Translations under genes and position numbers: made by a program
The notes under the pieces: generated by a model
Databases searched by the model: none
Told to the model about the DNA's origin: nothing
Seen by the model: only the letters and a program-made list of their open reading frames with translations
NCBI GenBank assembly: GCA_963617275.1
Contig: CAVENX010000010.1
Location: forward strand, 1-5,464
Reading direction: 5' to 3'
Source: Limivicinus sp963617275
GTDB taxonomy: Bacteria > Bacillota > Clostridia > Oscillospirales > Oscillospiraceae
Length of the DNA stretch: 5,464 nt
Shown here: positions 1-5,243 of the stretch, in pieces
Layout: every line of letters starts with the position of its first letter
How positions within the stretch are numbered: the first letter of the stretch is position 1

Positions 1-13
1 AGCGAGTGTCGAA

Positions 14-34
14 TTGTTCGCCTGCGGCGAACAA
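14..34. repeat. Inverted repeat (9-bp hairpin)
   Basis: TTGTTCGCC at 14-22 is perfectly complementary to GGCGAACAA at 26-34, with a TGC loop. No T-run follows on the plus strand (ACCGAGGCGC comes next), so it is not a classic intrinsic terminator in that direction. On the minus strand the stem is followed by TTCGACACTC, which also lacks a T-run. With 35-62 (G+C-rich, loosely repeated GCAG units) and the palindrome at 63-90 it fills the gene-free left edge. It could be the 3' end signal of a gene lying left of the window, or part of a dispersed intergenic repeat. Confidence 0.7.
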
Positions 35-62
35 CCGAGGCGCAGAGCGCAGTGCAGCCTTT

Positions 63-90
63 TTGTCAAAGAAGCTTGCTTCTTTGACAA
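63..90. repeat. Perfect 13-bp palindrome downstream of the small minus-strand gene
   Basis: TTGTCAAAGAAGC at 63-75 pairs without mismatch with GCTTCTTTGACAA at 78-90; the nominal two-base gap (TT) means that a real RNA hairpin would open the top pairs. It begins 6 bases beyond the stop codon of the small minus-strand gene, where a terminator is expected. On the minus strand, however, the stem is followed by AAAGG, and on the plus strand by GCTGCG, so neither strand has a downstream U-tract. Bases 73-94 recur with one mismatch at 1121-1142, on the other side of rsmE. This suggests a repeat family rather than a one-off terminator. Confidence 0.75.
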
Positions 91-96
91 GCTGCG

Positions 97-234
97 TCAG
101 CGTCGGTACAGACAGCGTGCGCCGGTTTTCCCCGGCATAAGCACAAGCGCGCCGGGCAGCTTTGCACGGCCGGAAACCCTCGCCCACACGGTGGAGAAAT
201 TGAGCAGTGCGGCGCGTATCTCATCATTACTCAA
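97..234 (-). CDS. Small basic protein of unknown function (45 aa, TTG start)
   Basis: I do not recognise this protein. The chosen start is TTG at 234 (revcomp of CAA at 232-234), because a full GGAGGTG ribosome binding site lies at 243-249, 8 bases upstream; no ATG sits at a suitable distance. The product begins (M)SNDEIRAALLNFSTVWARVSG, a likely amphipathic helix, followed by a Pro/Gly/Lys/Arg-rich tail ending CLYRR. There is no signal peptide or membrane segment. Codon choice resembles that of the neighbouring genes. It is divergent from rsmE with 96 bases between starts. An upstream in-frame ATG at 261 would give 54 aa, but its GGAAG site is weaker and it would sit upstream of the start point of the candidate promoter at 257-286. 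Shortness and lack of a known family are the main reasons for doubt. Confidence 0.5.
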   Translation of the reverse strand: MSNDEIRAALLNFSTVWARVSGRAKLPGALVLMPGKTGARCLYRR

Positions 235-242
235 AGCGTATG

Positions 243-249
243 CACCTCC
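243..249 (-). promoter_or_regulatory. Ribosome binding site that sets the TTG start
   Basis: The minus strand reads GGAGGTG here, a seven-base match to the 16S anti-Shine-Dalgarno sequence, with 8 bases to the TTG at 234. It is the main argument that the small ORF is translated and that TTG is its initiator. Confidence 0.55.
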
Positions 250-256
250 CGTATCT

Positions 257-286
257 ATCATATCGCTTCCGCTTGCAATGCGTGAA
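257..286 (-). promoter_or_regulatory. Candidate SigA promoter for the small minus-strand gene
   Basis: On the minus strand, TTCACG (281-286, 4 of 6 to consensus) is followed after 18 bases by TATGAT (257-262, 5 of 6). Transcription would start near 250, just ahead of the ribosome binding site at 243-249. It overlaps the candidate rsmE promoter on the other strand. Weak -35, so low confidence. Confidence 0.3.
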
Positions 287-301
287 AAAGTATGCGATAA
301 T
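273..301 (+). promoter_or_regulatory. Candidate SigA promoter for rsmE
   Basis: TTGCAA (273-278, 4 of 6 to consensus) and GATAAT (296-301, 5 of 6) are separated by 17 bases. The predicted start is around 308, giving a leader of about 23 bases that contains the rsmE ribosome binding site GGAGG at 318-322. The -35 hexamer is self-complementary. Confidence 0.45.
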
Positions 302-330
302 AAGAAAAAACAATTCCGGAGGATGGGAAG

Positions 331-1068
331 ATGCCGAGATTTTTCATGGCTGGGACAAATATCATGGGCGGAATGGCGATCATGCGCGGCAGAGACGCCC
401 AGCATATTCAGGTCTTGCGTATGCGTCCGGGCGAGGACATGATAATCTGCGACGGTCAGGGCACCGACTATAAGTGCCGCCTTGTGAAGGCGGACAAGGA
501 ACAGGCGGAAGCGGAGGTCGTCGAGGTCGTCAGATGCCCGGCGGAGCCGGACGTGAAGGTCACGGTCATGTGCGGTCTGCCGAAAGGCGATAAGACCGAT
601 TATATCATACAGAAATGCGTCGAAGCGGGTGCGTATGAGATAGTCTTTTTTGAGGCGGACAGATGCGTCGCCAAAAACAGAAAGGACAAGGAAGACAGGA
701 AGCTCGAACGCTGGAACCGCATTTCCGAGGAAGCCGCCAAGCAGTCCGGACGGGGGATAATCCCCAGAGTGAGCTGGGCGGACGATCTGGGAGAGGTGTT
801 TGACATCGCCGTTCATAAGGAGCTTGCGATGTTTATGTACGAAACCGGTGAGCGGGAGAGCATGGACAAGGTGCTTGACGCGAACCGCGGCATTGAATCC
901 GCCGCGATAATCACGGGACCCGAGGGCGGCTTTGCCCAGTTCGAGGTCGATCTTGCAAAGGCAGTGGGACTGCATATCTGCTCGATGGGAGAGCGCATCC
1001 TGCGCTGTGAGACGGCTCCCGTAGTAGCACTGACCGCCGTGATGTACGCCACGGGAAATCTCGGATAA
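331..1068 (+). CDS. rsmE: 16S rRNA (uracil(1498)-N3)-methyltransferase RsmE
   Basis: RsmE is a cytoplasmic SPOUT-class enzyme that uses S-adenosylmethionine to methylate N3 of U1498 of 16S rRNA in the small subunit. The 245-residue length is normal for the family. The N-terminal part (about 1-70, starting MPRFF, with HIQVLRMRPGE near 25-35) matches the PUA-like RNA-binding domain. The rest is the knotted methyltransferase domain: KGDKTDYIIQKCVEAG (85-100), ISEEAAKQSGR (131-141), GPEGGF (196-201) and MGERILRCETAP (219-230), the last two being signature cofactor-binding loops. ATG at 331 is preceded by GGAGG at 318-322 with an 8-base gap; an ATG at 323 is out of frame. The gene stands alone between the divergent small gene and the convergent ger operon. 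In many Firmicutes rsmE follows prmA, but no prmA is seen here. Confidence 0.97.
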   Translation: MPRFFMAGTNIMGGMAIMRGRDAQHIQVLRMRPGEDMIICDGQGTDYKCRLVKADKEQAEAEVVEVVRCPAEPDVKVTVMCGLPKGDKTDYIIQKCVEAGAYEIVFFEADRCVAKNRKDKEDRKLERWNRISEEAAKQSGRGIIPRVSWADDLGEVFDIAVHKELAMFMYETGERESMDKVLDANRGIESAAIITGPEGGFAQFEVDLAKAVGLHICSMGERILRCETAPVVALTAVMYATGNLG

Positions 1069-1090
1069 CGGTATAAAACATAAAAACTAA

Positions 1091-1118
1091 AGCTGCCGCA
1101 GCCGTCAGGCTGCGGCAG
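1091..1118 (-). terminator. Intrinsic terminator, best fitted to the minus-strand ger operon
   Basis: CTGCCGCAGCC (1093-1103) pairs over 11 bp with GGCTGCGGCAG (1108-1118) around a GTCA loop. On the minus strand the stem is followed by CTTTAGTTTTTATGTTTT, a good U-rich tail; on the plus strand it is followed by TCAGCTTGCTTC, which is not. It therefore fits termination of transcripts arriving from gerAB, about 70 bases past that gene's stop, although it lies only 22 bases past the rsmE stop and may also slow plus-strand transcription. Confidence 0.7.
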
Positions 1119-1119
1119 T

Positions 1120-1142
1120 CAGCTTGCTTCTTGGACAAGCTG
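1120..1142. repeat. Short hairpin, near-copy of bases 73-94
   Basis: CAGCTTG (1120-1126) pairs with CAAGCTG (1136-1142) around a 9-base loop. Bases 1121-1142 match 73-94 at 21 of 22 positions, the only difference being G at 1133 versus T at 85. The full 13-bp palindrome of the first copy is not preserved here because the left arm differs. Looks like a dispersed intergenic repeat. Confidence 0.6.
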
Positions 1143-1144
1143 TG

Positions 1145-1184
1145 AGCCTGTCAAAAAGTCCTTACAGGAATTTTTTGACAGGCT
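1145..1184 (+). terminator. Long hairpin with A/T tract in the stem, candidate rsmE terminator
   Basis: AGCCTGTCAAAAA (1145-1157) pairs over 13 bp with TTTTTGACAGGCT (1172-1184). An inner 4-bp stem TCCT/AGGA (1159-1162 and 1166-1169) closes on TAC. On the plus strand the inner hairpin is followed by a six-T run (1171-1176), and the whole hairpin by GACTTTATATTTT. It lies between the converging rsmE and gerAB genes, 4 bases beyond the gerAB stop. The long A/T tract in the stem is unusual for a terminator, so it may instead be a repeat element related to the 63-90 palindrome, with which it shares a GTCAAA/TTTGAC-type core. Confidence 0.5.
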
Positions 1185-1188
1185 GACT

Positions 1189-2316
1189 TTATATTTTCCT
1201 GCGCGCCTTTCCTATAATATATACGGCGGGGAGAAGCACGAAGGCGAAGATCAGGTTAGCGTACGGGATTATCGTCTCCGACCACAGCTCCATGCTTTCA
1301 AGATCGGGGGCGAAGACAAGGGCGAACACTGCCGCGAAGGCACAGCACAGCCAGATGACCCAGCGGTCGTTCCTCATGTCGAGCATCTTTTCGCCTGCGT
1401 AATTGCAGCGCTTGCCCATGCAGCCGCGCAGTATCCTCTGCGCGGCGGAGATGCACACCGCCACAAGGATAAAGTCGGAAAACACCCATAGCGATACGAC
1501 CAACGCCTCTATCCGCTCCAGCGAGCGAAACAGAACAAGAGTTCTCACCAGCGCGAAAAAAGGATGGGAAAGCTCTGCGGTGAGCGCTGCGCCGAACGAG
1601 CCGACAACGCACAGCTCCATTGTGAAAAGCAGCAGCGTTATTCCGGCGAGCCATATGGCGTACGAGCGGAAATGCCCGTCAGGGTCGCTCCTTTCGCCGC
1701 CCAGAAACAGCGTCAGATACATCGGCAGCACAGTCACGTCCACGGTGGCCGCCGCACCCTTGAGTGAGCAGAGCACCTCGAAGGAGGTCAGCGGCAGAAG
1801 GTTTTCGCTCTTTATATCCTGCACCGCGGAGACGAGCACCAGCAGCAGTACCATCATCATCAGCGGCACGACGAGCTTTGCGGTGCGCATTATCGCCTGC
1901 TCCGACGACAGCGCTGCCGCCAGAGCCAGAACCGCCATCGTCACGACGAATACGGCGGGCGAGGCGTCGTTGTAGATCGTTGTTATCATCCTCTCCGCAC
2001 CGGAACGGAGGATGAAAGCACAGTATACCATCAACCACAGCGCCGTCACAAGCAGCACGGCGTTGCCCGGGCGGCTGCCCAGACAGCGGCGCACTATCGC
2101 GTCCGCACCCTCTCCGACGCCGCGGCTTTCGGTGAACCGGCACAGAAAAAGCGCGTATATAAGCAGCAGCGGCAGCGCGGCGGGCACCGCAAGCCATGCG
2201 CTCCTACCCGCAAGCTCCGCCGAGCGCACCGGCACGAGCCGCAGCGCCGGAGAGAGAAGTATTACAAGACAGGCGTAGAGCAGCTGAAGCCGGTTGTATG
2301 AATAATCCCTGTTCAT
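1189..2316 (-). CDS. Spore germination receptor B subunit (GerAB/GerKB-type permease)
   Basis: Integral membrane subunit of a GerA-type nutrient receptor in the inner membrane of the spore. The family belongs to the amino acid/polyamine/organocation transporter superfamily, and the B subunit is thought to bind the germinant. The 375 residues contain about ten hydrophobic segments, roughly 11-29, 41-59, 84-104, 120-137, 146-165, 193-207, 217-240, 272-291, 318-337 and 346-367. The stretch HPFFALVRTL...LERIEALVVSLWVFSDF (251-282) is the recognisable family signature before the eighth helix. Length is close to B. subtilis GerAB. The start ATG at 2316 overlaps the upstream C-subunit stop (ATGA) and has GGAGG at 2322-2326 with a 5-base gap, so it is the last gene of the operon. 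Its germinant cannot be read from sequence. It stops 120 bases short of the convergent rsmE stop. Confidence 0.93.
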   Translation of the reverse strand: MNRDYSYNRLQLLYACLVILLSPALRLVPVRSAELAGRSAWLAVPAALPLLLIYALFLCRFTESRGVGEGADAIVRRCLGSRPGNAVLLVTALWLMVYCAFILRSGAERMITTIYNDASPAVFVVTMAVLALAAALSSEQAIMRTAKLVVPLMMMVLLLVLVSAVQDIKSENLLPLTSFEVLCSLKGAAATVDVTVLPMYLTLFLGGERSDPDGHFRSYAIWLAGITLLLFTMELCVVGSFGAALTAELSHPFFALVRTLVLFRSLERIEALVVSLWVFSDFILVAVCISAAQRILRGCMGKRCNYAGEKMLDMRNDRWVIWLCCAFAAVFALVFAPDLESMELWSETIIPYANLIFAFVLLPAVYIIGKARRKI

Positions 2317-3467
2317 GCGTCCCTCCCGTTCCCCTGCAAAACGCCGCCTTCAAGATCATTCGCGTGGTTTATCGTTCCGCTTACGCTCAGCTGCACCTCA
2401 AGCGCGGGAAGAAGCTCCCCGAACGGCCGGTCAAGCAGGCGGTATCTTTCTGGGTCAAAGCGTTCGACGCGTTCGCCGAGACCGAGAAAGTCCGCGCCGA
2501 GGGAGGCGGACAGGCGAAGCACGGAATTGATCATTTCCGAAACGCTTCCCTCAAGACGGCCGGTTAGCTGCTGGGCGTATGCGGCATTGTCAAGATCCGC
2601 CCCGGCGGAGATCTCGCTTACGGTCGCCTTGACGGAGGCGGAGATGTTCACGCGCACTATCGAGCCGTCCTCGCCCCAGACGGGTGTGACCTTTGTGCTG
2701 CCGCCGGTTATGTCGAGCACGGCTTTGCCGCCGCGGCCATCGTCCACGGTGATGCTGCAAACGCCGCTGTCGCCCGTGAGAAAGCCCACGCCGATCGCCT
2801 GCTCCTGCGAGAGGAAGCCGGAGAGCTTCCCGCCTTTGATTATCGCGTAGCCGCCGGAGACCGCCGTTTTCCCGTTCGCAGCGTCGGAAGGGGCGGTAAG
2901 CTCCAGCGCGCTCACAAGGGCGCTGCCGCGGCTCAGAATGTTGCGCATGACCTCGGCCACGGTCGTCACTGCGCAGTCGCCGCGCTGCTCGCTGCTCTGC
3001 ACGATGCCGGCCATCACTTCGCTTATGCCGGCCTGCCCTCCGCCGCACTCCTCAATGAGCGTCTTTGCACCGTCCCCGCGCACAATGTACAGAGGCGTGT
3101 CTATGCGTATGAGCGGTGAGCGCCCGACAAACGCGAGATAGTCGCCGATGCCGGCTTTTGCGGAACTCTCTCCTATTATAATATACTGCGTCTGATGACA
3201 GAAAAGCTCCCTGTCGCCGGAGCGCCTGCGTATATTGTCGATTGCGGTCTCGATGCTGTCGCCGTTTCCGGAGAAAACCGGAGCGCCGCCCTCGTCGGAG
3301 CGGGAGGACGCGGCGAAGCACAGGCTCACCCCGCCGGGGATGCGGTCGATACCCATCGTGTCAACAACGGTAAGGCGCTCTATCTCTCTGAAATTTTCAT
3401 ATATTCCCGTGCAGCCGCCGAGGAAAAGCGCCGGAACACACAGAACAAAGCACAATACCTTTTTCAT
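2313..3467 (-). CDS. Spore germination receptor C subunit lipoprotein (GerAC/GerKC-type)
   Basis: Lipid-anchored subunit of the germination receptor, expected on the outer face of the inner spore membrane. The 384-residue product starts MKKVLCFVLCVPALFLGGC: a short signal peptide with a lipobox LGGC, Cys19 being the lipidated residue. Next comes the N-terminal domain with REIERLTVVDTMGIDR (27-42), typical of the family, then LFCHQTQYIIIGES (88-101). The C-terminal region holds GADFLGLGERV (324-334) and ends with a beta-rich VQLSVSGTI. Length is near the usual 370-400. The start at 3467 is chosen because GGAGG lies at 3473-3477 with a 5-base gap, it gives the signal peptide, and it overlaps the A-subunit stop by ATGA. 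The frame stays open upstream to 3641, but that extension would bury the signal peptide. Confidence 0.93.
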   Translation of the reverse strand: MKKVLCFVLCVPALFLGGCTGIYENFREIERLTVVDTMGIDRIPGGVSLCFAASSRSDEGGAPVFSGNGDSIETAIDNIRRRSGDRELFCHQTQYIIIGESSAKAGIGDYLAFVGRSPLIRIDTPLYIVRGDGAKTLIEECGGGQAGISEVMAGIVQSSEQRGDCAVTTVAEVMRNILSRGSALVSALELTAPSDAANGKTAVSGGYAIIKGGKLSGFLSQEQAIGVGFLTGDSGVCSITVDDGRGGKAVLDITGGSTKVTPVWGEDGSIVRVNISASVKATVSEISAGADLDNAAYAQQLTGRLEGSVSEMINSVLRLSASLGADFLGLGERVERFDPERYRLLDRPFGELLPALEVQLSVSGTINHANDLEGGVLQGNGRDA

Positions 3468-4978
3468 GCCTGCCTCCTTTTGTTCGGCGTTTTCAGCAGT
3501 GGGTCGCGGTATTTTACGCTCTTTTTCGGAACGCTGACAAGAAGCCTGAACAGACCGAACGCCCTGCCGTCGCTCAGCGGCGCGGTGTAGTCCACGCCGA
3601 AGCAGTCTATCCGCGCAAGATGCAGGAAGACAAGGCAGCACGCCGCCGCGATGCCGAAAAGCCCTGTGAATATCGCCGCAAGCAGCAGCAGTATCCGGCA
3701 GGCGCGCAGCGCGTAGCCCATATCCTGACTCGGGAGGGTGTAGCAGGCAATGCCCGATACCGCCACGACGATGATCGCAATCGGCGATACGAGGCTTGCG
3801 TCTACCGCCGACTGCCCTACGATGAGCGCCCCGATTATCGACACCGTGTCGCCAATCGGATCAGGCAGGCGCAGTCCGGCCTCCTGCAAAAACGAAAACG
3901 CTATCATCATACCTATTATCTCAAGTGCCGTCGAAAACGGTACGCCGCGTTTAGCTTCTATTATGGAAAGCAGCAGCTTTGTCGGTATCATTTCCTGGTG
4001 ATACATTGCGATCGCCACATAAAACGCGGGCAGCAGCAGCCCTATCAGCATCGCAATATAGCGCAGTACGGTAAGCCCGCCCGCAATAATGTAATGCATG
4101 CTGCTGTCTCCCGTTACCTTCATGAACTCCGCGAAGGTAACGGGCGTGATAAGCCCCACCGGGATGCCGTCTATCAGCAGCCCCACGCGTCCGTCCGCCA
4201 GGTGCATGGCAAATCGGTCGGGGCGTTCCGTGTGCACGAACTGCGGAAAGGGCGAGTTTGGGCAGTCGCACACCGCCTCTTCGATAATGCCCGTCGCCAG
4301 CACAGCGTCGATATCCACCCGGTCGAGACGCCTTACAAGCTCCTCCACCGTCTCCGGCGCGGCGATCCCGTCAAGGAACATGATGCTCACCTTTGTGCGG
4401 CTCCTGCGCCCGATAGTGCTTTCTATGGTCTTGAGCTGCGGCGTGCAGAGCCTTCTGCGCACAAGCGAGGTGTTGGTGCGCAGCGCCTCGACAAAGGAGT
4501 CCTTGCCGCCCTTGAGCGACTTTTCAAGCGTCGGCTCGGATACGGAGCGGTTCTGGCTTGTCCTGACTTCAAAGCACAGAGCAAGGGAGAGCGTGTCGAA
4601 AATGACCGCGCATGAGCCGTGCGTGATATCGGAGACGACCTCGGCGGCGTCCGTACGCTCGGAGACGGAACGGCTGTATACCCCGCCGCCGAGTATGACG
4701 CCGTATGCGCTCTCCTCATCGGCGCATGACCCGTACCTGAAATATTCGGTCAGCGGCTTTATGATGCACTCCGAAATGTCCGCGCCGGAAACAATGCCGT
4801 CCAGCCATAGGAGCGACAGGCTCACATGACCCTCAAGTCCAAGGGAGACGGTGCGTTCCTCAAAGTCGGCGCAGCCCGAAAAAACCTCGCGCAGGTACCG
4901 TGAAGACAAAATCGGGCTGCGGCCGAACTGCGGGGGCGATGCGTATGTTCTGTTGTCGTCAGATGAAAAATTATACAT
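3464..4978 (-). CDS. Spore germination receptor A subunit (GerAA/GerKA-type)
   Basis: First gene of the receptor operon. GerA-family A subunits assemble into an oligomeric membrane complex, reported to act as a nutrient-gated ion channel that starts germination. The 504-residue product has a soluble N-terminal part (about 1-295) with LWLDGIVSGADI (57-68), KSLKGGKDSFVEALRTNTSLVRRR (153-176) and FPQFVHTERPDRF (244-256), then a membrane part with hydrophobic segments near 299-323, 350-366, 378-412 and 427-453. The stretches HQEMIPTKLL (327-336) and EAGLRLPDPIGDTVSIIGALIVGQSAVDASLVSP (366-399) are the strongest family signatures. Where relatives usually have a PREGF-like motif this protein has GGKDSF. 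The only in-frame start after an upstream TAA is ATG at 4978, and it has no Shine-Dalgarno sequence (GTACATAATACCCAAT precedes it). TTG codon 24 also lacks one. See the promoter entry at 4985-5013. Confidence 0.94.
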   Translation of the reverse strand: MYNFSSDDNRTYASPPQFGRSPILSSRYLREVFSGCADFEERTVSLGLEGHVSLSLLWLDGIVSGADISECIIKPLTEYFRYGSCADEESAYGVILGGGVYSRSVSERTDAAEVVSDITHGSCAVIFDTLSLALCFEVRTSQNRSVSEPTLEKSLKGGKDSFVEALRTNTSLVRRRLCTPQLKTIESTIGRRSRTKVSIMFLDGIAAPETVEELVRRLDRVDIDAVLATGIIEEAVCDCPNSPFPQFVHTERPDRFAMHLADGRVGLLIDGIPVGLITPVTFAEFMKVTGDSSMHYIIAGGLTVLRYIAMLIGLLLPAFYVAIAMYHQEMIPTKLLLSIIEAKRGVPFSTALEIIGMMIAFSFLQEAGLRLPDPIGDTVSIIGALIVGQSAVDASLVSPIAIIVVAVSGIACYTLPSQDMGYALRACRILLLLAAIFTGLFGIAAACCLVFLHLARIDCFGVDYTAPLSDGRAFGLFRLLVSVPKKSVKYRDPLLKTPNKRRQA

Positions 4979-4984
4979 ATTGGG

Positions 4985-5013
4985 TATTATGTACCGTTAG
5001 CGGCGCAATATGT
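4985..5013 (-). promoter_or_regulatory. Candidate SigG (forespore) promoter of the ger operon
   Basis: On the minus strand, CATAATA (4985-4991) fits the SigG -10 pattern CATNNTA exactly. ACATA (5009-5013), 17 bases upstream, is one base off the -35 pattern GNATR, for which 17-18 spacing is usual. SigG transcribes germination receptor operons in the forespore of B. subtilis, so it is the expected factor. Only 6 bases separate the -10 from the gerAA ATG at 4978, so the start point would fall at or next to the A of that ATG, giving a message with no leader. Confidence 0.5.
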
Positions 5014-5019
5014 AGTCGT

Positions 5020-5072
5020 AAAAAAATAATTACAAATTAATCTGAAAAAACAGTCGAAAAAATGCAAAAAAA
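5020..5072 (+). promoter_or_regulatory. A-tract (UP-like) region upstream of rRNA promoter P1
   Basis: A-tracts lie at 5020-5026, 5045-5050, 5057-5062 and 5066-5072. The last three are spaced about 12 and 10 bases centre to centre, near one helical turn, directly above the -35 of P1. Such sequence is typical of UP elements bound by the RNA polymerase alpha subunits and of curved DNA. Confidence 0.55.
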
Positions 5073-5075
5073 GTG

Positions 5076-5104
5076 TTGACAAACGCCTTTTATGGTGGTA
5101 TCTT
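5076..5104 (+). promoter_or_regulatory. rRNA operon promoter P1 (SigA)
   Basis: TTGACA (5076-5081, perfect) and TATCTT (5099-5104, 4 of 6) are separated by 17 bases, with an A-tract region directly upstream. The predicted start is about 5111 (G). It lies roughly 290 bases ahead of the 16S 5' end, as usual for the distal promoter of a tandem rRNA pair. Confidence 0.8.
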
Positions 5105-5130
5105 AGGCAAGCTGACTTAAGGGGCAGCGC

Positions 5131-5177
5131 AAAAGAGTAAAAAAGAGTTTCAAAAGATTTCAAAAAATCAGAAAAAA
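5131..5177 (+). promoter_or_regulatory. Phased A-tracts upstream of rRNA promoter P2
   Basis: Five A-tracts (5131-5134, 5139-5144, 5152-5155, 5162-5167, 5172-5177) are centred about 9, 12, 11 and 10 bases apart, close to helical phase, and end just above the P2 -35. Likely intrinsic curvature and an UP element; they lie within the early transcribed region of P1. Confidence 0.55.
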
Positions 5178-5180
5178 CTC

Positions 5181-5209
5181 TTGACAAATGCTTCTCCGAG
5201 AGTTATACT
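5181..5209 (+). promoter_or_regulatory. rRNA operon promoter P2 (SigA)
   Basis: TTGACA (5181-5186, perfect) and TATACT (5204-5209, 5 of 6) are separated by 17 bases. The predicted start is about 5216 (G), giving a leader of about 190 bases to the 16S 5' end. It lies exactly 105 bases downstream of P1 and shares with it TTGACAAA at the -35 and CAAGCTG at the start region. Confidence 0.88.
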
Positions 5210-5243
5210 AATCAAGCTGTCGTTGAAAGACGGGAGCGAGAGA

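Noticed and set aside
84..112. Possible promoter: TTTGACA-like -35 with TACAGA-like -10
   Set aside because: The -10 matches only 3 of 6 positions, and the -35 lies within the palindrome arm, so chance is likely.
97..975. 292-codon minus-strand open frame opposite rsmE
   Set aside because: It is antisense to a clear rsmE and most of its protein has no domain-like character. Only its last 45 codons, which have their own ribosome binding site, are kept.
1..1186. CRISPR array or transposon with rsmE as cargo
   Set aside because: There are only two related short palindromes, no regular spacers, no transposase and no target-site duplication visible.
1403..1975. 190-codon plus-strand open frame opposite the B subunit gene
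   Set aside because: Ser/Thr-rich translation typical of the antisense of a Leu/Ala-rich membrane protein; no start signal.
3468..3641. 58-codon N-terminal extension of the C subunit
   Set aside because: It overlaps the A subunit gene, has no ribosome binding site, and would place the lipoprotein signal peptide inside the protein.
3620..4615. 331-codon plus-strand open frame opposite the A subunit gene
   Set aside because: It mirrors the strongly supported GerA A-subunit coding frame. Its protein is low-complexity, rich in Arg, His, Gln and Tyr, and no ribosome binding site was seen.
4098..4829. 243-codon plus-strand open frame opposite the A subunit gene
   Set aside because: Ser-rich antisense shadow with no recognisable domain.
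4987..5187. 66-codon minus-strand open frame
   Set aside because: It lies across the rRNA promoters and A-tracts; the Phe/Leu-rich product simply reflects A-rich DNA.
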